A DNA stretch of 64,000 nt, taken from the NCBI RefSeq assembly GCF_947179165.1, contig NC_077244.1:15138949-15202948 (forward strand), in the 5' to 3' direction. Under the pieces are notes generated by a model, which ran no database searches, had not been told where the DNA came from, and worked only from the letters and a program-made list of their open reading frames with translations. The first letter of the stretch is position 1. Each line of letters begins with the position of its first letter. A program made the translations under genes and the position numbers. The stretch is from Solanum dulcamara (lineage: Eukaryota > Streptophyta > Magnoliopsida > Solanales > Solanaceae). Positions 45,984 through 56,266 of the stretch are shown one piece after another.

Positions 45984-45999
45984 TTATCTCCCCTATGGG
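45984..45999 (-). other. Polypurine tract of element B
   Basis: The minus strand reads CCCATAGGGGAGATAA immediately before the 3' LTR start TGTTACAC. Confidence 0.8.
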
Positions 46000-47480
46000 A
46001 TGATTTGTGCTCGAATAAAGAGTAAACTAGGTGTGGACTCGAGGCATAAATTACAATCCAGACTCAATCAAATAAACCAAATCACAATCAACCAATCTAG
46101 ACAATCAACTATTCAAACTCAAGAATAGACAAATCAGTTCAAGTCAAGAGTAGGGACATTACCTTCATATTCTCATCATTAGGCACGAATAGATGTGGGT
46201 ATCTAGCTTTCATATATTCCTTGTCTTCCCATATGGCTTCCTTAATAAATTGATTCTTCTACAAGACTTTAACTGAGGCAATATTTTTGATCCTCAACTT
46301 GCGAACCTAACGATTAAGGATTTGGAACGGTATCTCTTCATAAGAAAGACTATCTTTTAGTTAAATACTATCAATTGGAAATACCAATGAAGGATATTCC
46401 AAACACTTCTTTAACATCGAGACATGAAATACCAGATGGATGGCAACTAACTCAGAAGGTAAATCCAACTCATAAGCGACACTTCCAATCTTCCGCACAA
46501 TCTAGTAGGGTCCAACGCATCGGGGACTAAGCTTTACCTTCTTTCCAAACCTCATGACGCCCTTCATGGGTGACACTTTCTAGTACACCCAATCATCCAT
46601 CTCAAACTTTAAGTCTCTCATTCTCACATCGGTGTAAGATTTTTGGCTGCTTTGGGTGGTCTTTAACCTCTCTCAAATAACCTTCACCATCTTCATAGCT
46701 TGGTGAAACATATTAGGACCAATCAACACAACCTCACCAACTTCAAACCACCCAATTGGTAATCTACATCTCCTCCTATACAAAGCTTCATAGGGAGCCA
46801 TCTAAATACTTTCATGATAACTATTGTTGTATACAAAGTCAATGAGAGGTAAATGATCATCCCAATTACCTTTGAAGTCAAGTACACATGCCCTAAATAT
46901 ATCATCTAATGTCTAAATGGTGCGTTCTGCTGGGCCATCTGTCTAAGGATGAAAGGTTGTACTAAGATTCACTATTGAACCTAGTCCTTTCTAAAAAGAT
47001 CTCCAAAATTGGGAAGAGAATTAGGCTCCTCTGTCTGAGATGATACACAAGGGAACCCCATGCAATTTGAAAATCTCCTGAATATACAATCTCGCATAAT
47101 CATCTGTGGTGTCCATAGTCTTAACTTCTAAGAAGTGGGCTGATTTAGTCATTTTATTCACAATCGCCCAAATCGAATCATACTACTTTTGGGACTCGTC
47201 AAACCTGTAATAAAGTCCATATTGATCATCTCCCACTTCTATTCCAGAATCTCTATATTCTGAGCCAACTCATATGGCATTTGATGCTCAACTTTAACCT
47301 GTAGGCAATTCGGGCACTTGGAAACAAATTCAGCGATATTTCTCTTCATTCCACTCCACCAATAGACTTTCTTCAAGTTATGATACATCTTTGTAGAACC
47401 AGGATGAATAGAGTATTTGGAACTATGAGCTTTATCTATAATCCTTTCTCGTATATCATCAACATTTGGGACACACAATC
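46000..47480 (-). pseudogene. Element B integrase and chromodomain
   Basis: The zinc-binding domain (47478-47239) contains AHSSKYSIHPGSTKMYHNLK and SKCPNCLQ, the HHCC pattern. The catalytic core follows with TTFHPQTDGPAERTI near 46930-46980; the first catalytic Asp region is near 47200. The C-terminal GPY/F-type module reads KLSPRCVGPY and YELDLPSELVAIHLVFHVSM (about 46440-46560). The chromodomain is recognisable from SYEEIPFQILNR, VKVLWKN-like sequence and MKARYPHLF (about 46330-46160). Integrase inserts the cDNA; the chromodomain in this clade is thought to steer insertion to heterochromatin. Several TAG/TAA/TGA codons interrupt it, many explicable as C-to-T or G-to-A changes. Confidence 0.85.
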
Positions 47481-49010
47481 TATTCTAGTACCTCAACACA
47501 CAATCTGCCCCTTTGGAGAAAACCATCACCTTTTGTTTGTGAAGAGCTTCCTTCAACTGAATTCTCCTCTGCCACAAGGGATGATGTAGACCCATTCTTA
47601 ATATTAACTTCACCTTCATTATTCTACTCAAGCTGAACTCCTAATTGAGCTAATCTATGCACCTTTTTAGCCAATTCTTTCTTTCCCTCCTCTACATGAG
47701 CAGTGCTACCCATAAACAACCTACTAAGAGCATCTTCAACAATATTAGCTTTACCTGGGTGATAGAGAATGCTCATGTCATAATCCTTGAGTAATTCTAG
47801 CCATCTCCTCTGCCTTAGGTTGAGTTCTTTCTAACCGAAGACGTATTTCAGGCTCCTACGGTTGGTGAATAATTCCACATGCACTCCATACAAATAATGG
47901 CGCTAAATTTTAAGAGAAAATACCATAGTTGCTAATTCAAGGTCCTGAGTTGGGTAATTTATCTCATGAATCTTAAGTTGTCTCGAAGCATAAGCTATCA
48001 GTTTTCCCCTCTACGTCAACACACAACCCAAACCAACTCTAGACGCATCACAATAGATTACAAAATCCTCTGTTCCATCGGGCAAAGAGAAAACAGGAGT
48101 GGTGGTCAGTTTGGTGTTCAATTTATGGAAACTCTCCTCACAAGAATCGGACCATTGAAACTTAGCTTTCTTTTGGGAGATTAGTCAATGGGGATGATAT
48201 GGATGAGAATCCCTTGACAAATCTGCGGTAGTATCCAGCCAAACCCAAGAAGCTCCTTATATCAGTTGGGGATGTGGGTCTGGGCCAAATGTTCACTGCC
48301 TCTATTTTCTAGGTATCAACCCAAATACTATGTCAAGAAATAATGTGGCCTAGGAAGGCCACTGACACTAGCCAGAATTCACATTTAGAGAACTTGACAT
48401 ACAATTCCTTATCTTTTAGAGTCTAGAGGACAAATCTAAGGTGATAAGTATGCTCTTCCTCATTCTTGGAGTAGACCAGAATATCATCGATAAAGTAAAT
48501 CATGAACATATCAAGATATGGCTTGAACACCCGATTCATGAGATCTATAAAGGTTGCGGGGGAATTAGTCAACCCAAAAGACGTAACCAAAAACTCAAAA
48601 TGGCCATAATGAGTCCAAAAGGTTATTTTCGGGATATCACATTCTCTCACTTTCAACTGATGGTAACCTGATCTGAGGTCTATCTTTGAAAAACAAGAGG
48701 AACCTTGAAGTTTGTCAGAAAAATCATCTATCCATGGGAGAGGATACTTGTTCTTTTCTATGACCTTGTTCAACTATCGGTAATCAATGCACATTCTAAG
48801 GGACCCATTATTCTTTCGCACGAATAGGACAAGATCACCCCAAGGTGAGACACTCCGCCTAATCAAGCCCTTACCTAACAAATATTTCAATTGCTTTTTC
48901 AATTCCTTCAATTCAGCAGGATCTATTTTATAAGGCAAAATAGAGATAGGCTGAGTATCAAGATGAACATCGAACTAAAAGTCAATCTCCCTATCAGGAG
49001 GAACTCTAGG
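47481..49010 (-). pseudogene. Element B reverse transcriptase and RNase H
   Basis: RT: the stretch before 48773 encodes [20 protein letters not shown] and a CIDYR.LNKV block with one stop. It continues as [20 protein letters not shown], then [19 protein letters not shown] and the catalytic [15 protein letters not shown] (48480-48450 region). The tether [11 protein letters not shown] lies near 48230. RNase H (about 47600-48110) shows [29 protein letters not shown], a YLYG block and YHPGKANIVEDALSR. RT and RNase H copy and degrade element RNA. Roughly every 30-100 codons a stop or shift occurs, so no active enzyme can be made. Confidence 0.88.
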
Positions 49011-49527
49011 TAGATCCTCAAGGAACAGGAAACTCATTCACAATCGAAACTGACTCAAGAGTAGGAGACTCAAAACTATCAGCCTTGACCTTAGTGATGT
49101 GATAAATACACCCTTTAGAGGTCAACTTTATGGTCCTGAGGTAGGAAATAAACTTATCCTTAAAGATACCCCTCAACTCTAAGATAGGCTCATTTGGGAA
49201 TTTGAACTTATCAATCTGAGTCCTATAATCAACAGAGGCATAACCAGCATAAATACAGTCCATGCCAAGAATCATATCAAAATCAACCATTTTCAACTCA
49301 ACTAAGTCAGCCATGTTATCACTGTGATAGATTGACACAGTAGACTCTCTATAGACCCTCTCTCCTAAGATAGACTCACCAACAGGAGTAGATACAATGA
49401 AAGGCTCAAGAAGACACTTGGAAACTTTATCAAACTTATTAGCCATATAAGGAGTTACAACTGACAAAGTGGCACTTGGGTCCAACAAAGTATAATAATC
49501 AAAGGAAAAGACTTGAATCATACCCAT
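49011..49527 (-). pseudogene. Element B protease and linker to RT
   Basis: The 169-codon open stretch contains the aspartic protease active-site segment as LLDPSATLSVVTPYMA (usual DPGATLSFVTP; Gly is Ser here) and the second conserved block KMVDFDMILGMDCIY. It ends with EFPVP just before the EDLPRVPPDREIDF linker in a neighbouring frame, then a stop. The protease would cut the gag-pol polyprotein. Confidence 0.88.
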
Positions 49528-50680
49528 AACAACATCTGGGAGTTCTCCTGATCTTGGCGATTATGCATGGCATACAAACAGTTTATACCCCTGCTCATAC
49601 TAGAAGTAGCATCCCTCTGATTTCCTTGAACTGGTGGTGCTAGAGTAGAAGATTGGGCTTTGCTGGTCCACTTCGAACAGTCTCTCTGGATCTGACCCAC
49701 TTGGCCACAGTTATATCACCCATTTCCTCCCTCACAAAATTCTCCCATGTGAAGTTTTCCATACTTACCACATGGTGGCATACCTCTATAACCTTGAGCC
49801 ACACTAGCCTGTGACTGTAACCCCTGGGCTCTTATGTTTTGGGACCCCTATTTGTTTCTGATCCTGGGTGTAGGCATACTAACAGATGATAGAGCTGGAC
49901 CAGATAGTGTCTTTCTCTTACCAACCTCATAACTGGATGTCTTGGCCCTCTTTCTCTTGAACTCCTCCTTGTCCTGTAGCTTCTCCTCCTCTGTCTGCTC
50001 CACATAAGTCATCAACCTACCAATATCCATGACTCCAATCAGCATTGCTCCCCTTGCCTCTCTCTTTTTTGAATGACCCAGTTCATCCATATACAAGCTT
50101 ATCCTACTCCTCATATCAGCAACTATCTTAGGATCATAACGGGACAGATGTGTGAAATTGACACTATACTCGTGCACAATCATAGAGCCCTATTTCAAAT
50201 TCAAAAACTCTCTTACTTTAGCCTCTCTCATCTCTCATGGAAAGAAACAACCCAAGAAAGATTCCTCAAACACTGCCCAGGTCGGCATTAGTGCACCCTC
50301 TACTCTATTCTTTCTGCATTGATCAAACCATAGTCTGGCCACACCCTTAAGTTGGTAGGAAGCCAACTCAACTTTGTCAACATCAACCACATGCATCACC
50401 TAAAATACTTTTTGTATCTCCTCAATATAGTTATCCGGGTACTCATTGGGTGTATACCCTGTGAACTCAGGCAGGTTCATTCTCAGAAACTCACAAACCC
50501 TAGATTTGCCCGGAGCATCCTGTCTACCTACACCCTATCTAGCAACTGGTGTTGTCACTCCCTAAGCCAAAGTCTGAATGGCCTGGTGAAGCTCAGCATT
50601 TGCTATTCAGGTTGGTTAGCATTTTGCCTTTCTGGGCGTCCTTTACCCCTAGCTTGTCTGAAACCTCTTCTTGGCGGCAT
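49528..50680 (-). pseudogene. Element B gag
   Basis: The probable start is the ATG complementary to 50678-50680, giving MPPRRGFRQARGKGRPERQN, a start typical of this clade. A stop follows about 26 codons in. The conserved retrotransposon gag body includes FLRMNLPEFTGYTPNEYPDN, LKGVARLWFDQCR and VHEYSVNFTHLSRYDPKIVA (50183-49848 is open for 111 codons). A CCHC zinc knuckle is seen near 49690-49720 as a YNCGQVGQIQRDC block (first residues interrupted by a stop; the usual His is Gln). Gag would build the particle and bind RNA. Confidence 0.85.
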
Positions 50681-50885
50681 GATATGAAGTCAAAACGTGA
50701 ACACACGAATTAGAAGTGAACTTTTATAGAGTTAAACTCTATCGCACGGAATCAGAATATGAAAGAAGTGAAACAATTCCTAATATTCTATAGCTTCTTG
50801 ATTATAAGGTTGGTGCACAACACATCCATAAGCAAGACTCTACTAGAAACGAGTTCACAGATACCCTGGGACTCTTGAACACTGT

Positions 50886-50897
50886 GCTCTAATACCA
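50886..50897 (-). other. Primer binding site of element B (tRNA-Met type)
   Basis: The minus strand reads TGGTATTAGAGC, one mismatch from TGGTATCAGAGC (C to T), four bases inside the 5' LTR. This defines initiator tRNA-Met priming. Confidence 0.9.
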
Positions 50898-50901
50898 AGT
50901 T

Positions 50902-52912
50902 TGTCACACCTCGAGAGGGTACCCTAGGTGTTGCCATCACTTTAAGACTATTGCTAGTCCTCAAGCGAACCACTTGGCCTGTTCACATAATTATTCAATC
51001 AACTCTCTATCAGCAAAAGACTTAACTCATCAAGATGATCAAATAAGTACTTATAGAATAAGGCCAGAATCCAACAATCTGTCTAATCCAATCAACAAGA
51101 CTAGTACGAATGAAGCTAGCCAAAAGATAATCTTAAATCAATAAGTCAACAATCTAGTCTGAGAAGCCTCTATCAACTGTCTAAGTAGTGCCAATGACAG
51201 GTTCATGACTACCAAATCAAAATAAAAAGAACGTCAGAACTCAAAAGGTAGATGATAAAATAGTGGTATCCTCTGAAGTAGGGAGGACTCACTAATCAGT
51301 TGGGATGTAAACAAATTGATGATGATCTCTAGTACCTGTCGCTGCATCATAAAATGATGCAGGTCCAAATGGATGTCAGTATGTGGAATATACGAGTATG
51401 TAATATAGGAGAATGAAACATGTATTAATATAGAATAATACCAGTTCAAATATCCTAAATCAGATAGATGAGAAACTCAATCAGGATATCATACGTCTAT
51501 AGCAAGCATAAGGTTTAAATAGAGACCAATCATATAAAATCCAATTCAATCCAATCAACTTAAAGTACTATCAAGACCTATATGAGAGTTTCTCTTATCC
51601 GAGAACAACCACTTCTGAGCCAGTGATCGTACAATAAGTTTTTTGTTGTTGCCACAACCATTCAGTACTTTGCCAGGGTAAATGGCGAATTATCCAATCA
51701 AGGATCCAATCAAGTCCAATCTTTTTAGGATATCAAATTAAGGGAAAACATCCGAATTTAACGGTTCAGTCCTCCCAAGAATCAATGCTCATAAGACAAT
51801 CAATCCTAATCAACCAATGAACAAGTCTCACATTGACTTTTATAAGTTCATCGTTCTGTCAAATCAATCCTTTCGAACAATCAATCTTTCAATCATTCCC
51901 ACATTATTCATTTATGAGTAGTTGGACAATCATTTATGACAACATTTAGTTGAGTCCATTCAATTGAGTTCAATAGTGAAGATACAAGGACTATCAAGTT
52001 TTATCAAAACTATCATTATGCTCACATCACAATCACAATCGTGCATTCACAAGTTTAAGTCTCTAGACACAATCCTTAGTCATATACATTCAATATTGGT
52101 CAAAATACTATTAAGGTTTATGGTGTAAGAAGTTTAACTCATTTGTTCAGGAAACAAGTTTATAGAAAAACATTGATTTCATAATAGTAGGTAAAATATG
52201 TAAATTTAAGGAAAATCTTTTGGAACACAATCATGGAAACTCAAATCATTCACAATCAATCTATCAAAATCATGGGTCACATGGAAGAACAATTTCCATG
52301 CTTTAGTTTAGCTTTACATACCTAGGTTGAAGACAGGACAATCAATCTTGCAAGAGTTTGCTCGGATCTTTAGAACCCTAGACTTTTCTCCACTCCTTAG
52401 CTCTAAGTCTCTAGTTAGAATGCGTAGAAGAACTTCAGGATGTTTAGAAGCTCTTTTAAGGTTAAGAATGACCTATATTAGTCGTGGGTTAAGTATAAAA
52501 GGGGTTGGAAAAAGATCGGAATGCCCCACCCTTAAAAATAAAAACTAGTAGAAAATTGGCCTATGAGGAAACAAGTCGCGACGCGGACTTATTCCCTGAT
52601 AGTGCATTTTTTTTTTGAAAATTTTCCGATATAATTCTAACTCCGTAGAAAATTCCTAGGATAAGATTAAGTTCAAGTCTGGGCCAGGTCTACGACCCGG
52701 ACCTATCGCGCACTCCTCTGCTTTCAATCATTTCACTCCAAAATATTATCTTTCGATTCGATTAGCCTAAAATTAGACCAAGACCATTTCTCCAAATAAT
52801 ATCCCCCCTAATCGATATTCCAGCCTCAGATTGAACAAAAAATTTAAGGTCGATGCGTTATGCGAGAGTTCTTTAGTTTATGGGTATTTTGGTAATTTTA
52901 CCGGGTGTAACA
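50902..52912 (-). repeat. Element B 5' LTR
   Basis: It is 2011 bp, from TGTCACACCTCG to GGGTGTAACA, followed at once by the TSD CCTAA. It contains a CpG-bearing patch at 52565-52720 homologous to 45645-45790. It is shorter than its partner by several small deletions (for example near 51310 and 51760). Confidence 0.92.
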
Positions 52913-54560
52913 CCTAAGGTCATCAATACCTATTCTAAGAAGGGTAATCTCACCAATTCAAAATGCAAGTAAAGTGACAGGCCTAAGATAATGATTTCAA
53001 GAGACTACACAAGTCTAAGGCTCACCCGGAGTCAAGAAAATGGAATAGAAGGAGGAAAGTTCTAAAACCTGGCAAATACAAACCTAAATCACATGAAATA
53101 TATACTACCTAATATCTACTAAAGGTCAGTCAAAGTGAGAGACCATAGCCTACCTCGAAGCTGATCACGCATGCTTTAAATCTACAAAATTGATAATCTC
53201 CACCTTTGAATCACCTTTAATTGCTGCCAAGCTAACAAAATATTAATCAGGAAGTCAATATGGATGTTTTGACACCAAAATTGCATTTTTATGATACAGA
53301 CTCAAAATCGGATCTAAAACAAGATTGTAGGACCCACACTAAGAATCCCAAATTCGACTTTGTAAAAAGGTTTTTTTTGAGCTTAACGATCTTATGTTCC
53401 AAAATACAATGAAATTCGATGCTCGGAAACATGGAAGTTAGTCCATGCAATATTTCTCACATTTAATCATAAATAAAGAGACATGGCAGCAGCTAAGAGA
53501 GTGAAATTACCTCAACACGGAGCTCCCCGCACTTTTTCGAACACTCCATAGCATAGAAACGATTGATTCGAATGAAAAGCACTTGGAATTACGCAATTTG
53601 GAGCTTCCTAGCTCCCAAAATTGCAAAAACAATAAAAGGAATCAGGATGATTTATGACTGGTCTTTATTTAAAAGACCAGTCAAAGAAAACCATCGCTAT
53701 TGCGGTGCCCAAGGCTCGCAATTGCAACCCACACGAAAAAGATTCATCACGATCGCATGGGAATCCTTGCGAACATAAAGGGTCAGTAGACTTGACCCTT
53801 GCGAACGCGGATAGGACTTTGCGATCGCCTAGGCCTGGATGGATGGGCTTCGTAAATGCGGCATGCAGAACTCGCTAATGCGAAGGGTAGTTGGGTCTGC
53901 ACCAACTGAGTTGCATCTGCTGGTTTTGGCAACTTTCAAAACTCTAGTGAGGTGCTCGAGATTCGTTCAGAACCCTATGTGTGCAAATGAACTAAGCTAC
54001 CCCAAAAAATTCGATGTTCTAGACTCAACGATCCACTCAAAATTTTCATCTGAGGTCATCTCGATGAAAAGTGGATCCCACACCCAAGCGTCATTTTAAG
54101 CCCAAATCTACAAGTTGATTCGTAATGAGATTGAAAACCTCAGGAATCACACGAAGGGTCGTTTAAGACCAAACTCGATATTCCGGAGCTAACCATGCTT
54201 ATGGAATTTCAATCCAAGTGTGTTAACCAAGAATGTTGAACAAAGTCAACCTTATGACAGATTTCATAGGCTAAAGCGTCAAATGGTCCCAAACTCGCAC
54301 TAAATACTACAATACTCGTGTTGAACATGCTAATAGCCTAATTTGGTCATTTTGGGCTGATGGAACTATCAGAATTCCATTTTGAGATTGTTTATCTAGA
54401 GTTTTGATTGAAGTCAACCTTTCAAAATCCAAGAGCTCCAAAACAGGAAAACGGGCATAAACCACAAACGAATGACCAAGGGACCGAACTGTCAGTTTCA
54501 ACAAGTCATAAATGACTTGGTGCTACAAAAAAGCTCTAAATACTGAAAAGGTCAAAAAAT
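52913..54560 (-). repeat. LTR H, right part
   Basis: It resumes after element B with CCTAAGGTCATCAATACC and carries blocks shared with LTR A: CATAGCCTACCTCGAAGCTGATCACGCATGC here, against the equivalent at 1725-1760. A CpG-rich patch lies at 53690-53890. The right terminus (expected GGTCATTACA) is lost. Open frames here (53563-54099) are without family features. Confidence 0.65.
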
Positions 54561-54925
54561 AAAGGAAATCATACTCAAAGAAGAACTACACCATATAATG
54601 TCACACTCTATAATCACGTATCTATTACAGTTGTTCACTTTTTATAGAAGAAATTTTCACAAGAATCCTCACTTTTAACTTTAAAAAGAATTGGAGAAGA
54701 AGAAGGTAAACAAAGAAAAGAACTACGTTTTCTTTTTTCTGTTATTAGGAAAAGTTACGTTGTTTGTCTGAACCTTTTATAATGCTAAAGGGAAAAATCT
54801 TTTCAAATAGTTGTCTCTTCTTTTTTAATAAATAAACCAATATATAATATTTATATATTTATTTATTTATTTATTAATATGGATCCGAATTGACCCATAT
54901 GGGTGACCCGATCAAATTTTCTTCA
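54561..54925. other. AT-rich spacer
   Basis: This holds no gene or repeat boundary that I recognise. A TATTTATTTATT low-complexity run lies at 54845-54880. Confidence 0.4.
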
Positions 54926-55138
54926 GTTTGGATTGACTTATTTGTAGTGACTTTGACTTTTAATCTCTTTTTTAGTTTTGAAAGCATTTGGATAACTCAA
55001 AAAAATAATTTTAAGCACTTTTTAAGGTTTAAAAAGTATCAAGAAAAATCAAAAGTCAAAAGTTGGGTGTTCCTAACTTATGACTTTTAGATTTTACCTT
55101 ATAGGTCACTTAAGAAAAGCCAATCCAAACACCCCCTT
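54926..55138. mobile_element. Small MITE with TTTGGATTG inverted ends
   Basis: The left end GTTTGGATTGACTTATTTGT then AGTGAC is inverted at the right end (GTCACTTAAGAAAAGCCAAT then CCAAAC, ending about 55130), followed by ACCCCCTTAA. Length is about 210 bp with an AT-rich, AAAAGTCAAAAGT-containing middle. No clear TSD was found, so the superfamily is open. Confidence 0.6.
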
Positions 55139-55254
55139 AATTTAATTTATGATAATTTATAACTATTTAAGGTGTTATCTTACAATCTATTTAATTTTTT
55201 GCATATTATAGTTGGTTTGGGGTTGACGGTTCTCCTATTTAGGTGATAGAGTAG

Positions 55255-55650
55255 GTGTCCGTACAGCTTGATGGGTTGGATCGTAACACCGCTTGTAAGA
55301 GAAGAGATACTACACAAAAGCTCAAAAAGAGACGAAACCTCTTGACGACGAAGATACAAAAGTAGTGACAAAAGTTGGCAATCCAGATGATGATTCAGAA
55401 ATGGAGTACAACATTCAGAATGAAAAAAAAGGTGAAGAAATTATAGTTGGCTCCACTTTCTAGTAAATATTTAGTTAACATATACATTATTAAACTTATA
55501 AATAATCAGTTATATTACCTTCTACAGGGAAAAGCAAAAATGGAAGATAGCAACGAACCCAAAGACCGGAAAGAAGAAGGATCTAACACAAAAGTTTCAA
55601 GGACCAAGATGATGTAGGGGTTTCCAGTTGGAAGAGAAGAGTTTCAACAA
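55255..55650 (+). other. Possible host exon fragments, left of composite
   Basis: From about 55312 a frame reads KAQKETKPLDDEDTKVVTKV, then NPDDDSEMEYN to a stop at 55460. A candidate short intron (55461-55527, ending TTCTACAG) leads to a Lys/Glu-rich segment (KMEDSNEPKDRKEEG). A similar peptide KAQEEKQPI is encoded by the left flank plus right flank of the composite insertion (61441 onward). I cannot name a gene. It may be a decayed duplicated host gene or another element. Confidence 0.25.
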
Positions 55651-55655
55651 GAAAG

Positions 55656-56233
55656 TGTTATGACGGAAGAACACAAACCCAAAAACAGAGAAAATAAATA
55701 ACACCAAATTTAACGTGGAAAAACCTTTCAAATTGAAGGTAACAACCACGGGATCTTCAAAATCCGAATTGCTCCACTATAACAATAAGAGGGTTACAAA
55801 TATTCTCCTAAATGGCTACACAACAATTGCCAAGTAAGGAGAAGTAATAGCTATAACAACAAAGGTAATAGAAAGAAAATCACCCAAAATGGAGCTACTG
55901 TTCGGGAGCTAAATTGGGATGTTTCTGACCTCCAAATCCGATCTCCACCGTTCAAATCAAACACTAAGATGTTAGGAACACTCAGTAAAACTTTCAGCCC
56001 GATCCAACGGTTAATGAATCGGTAAACGTAGTTTGAAGGTTGATGATCGGAGAGACAAAACTCTTGCGGAAAACACTCTTTTCTTCTCTCTTCTCTCTTG
56101 TTGAAAGCTCTCTCAAAAACCTCTCTTATGTGCCTAATGTCTCTCAAAGACACTACCAATGAGCAATTACATAATTCTCTTAAATCATCCTATTTCATGG
56201 GCCTTTGGCTGGAACATGGGTCATAGCCCAACA
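55656..56233 (-). repeat. Copia element C 3' LTR
   Basis: It is 578 bp, from TGTTATGACGGAAGAACAC to CATAGCCCAACA. A PPT adjoins it at 56234. Only its first ~42 bp plus the ATTTAACGTGG block recur in the LTR on the other side of gag-pol. Confidence 0.85.
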
Positions 56234-56249
56234 AACTCCCCCTCCAGCC
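56234..56249 (-). other. Polypurine tract of copia element C
   Basis: The minus strand reads GGCTGGAGGGGGAGTT directly before the LTR start TGTTGGGC. Confidence 0.88.
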
Positions 56250-56266
56250 AAGGGGCCAAATGGGCT

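Larger units (their letters stand above)
43882..52917 (-). mobile_element. Element B: complete but mutated Tekay/Del-type chromovirus
   Basis: The element is 43887-52912 (9026 bp), flanked by identical TSDs CCTAA (43882-43886 and 52913-52917). Read on minus: 5' LTR 50902-52912, PBS 50886-50897, gag from 50680, protease, RT, RNase H, integrase, chromodomain near 46170-46330, PPT, 3' LTR 43887-45983. All domains of an autonomous chromovirus are present in the right order, but stops and frameshifts are spread through the coding region. It lies inside LTR H. The chromodomain places it among chromoviruses; the Tekay/Del clade is inferred from LTR and domain style. Confidence 0.93.
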
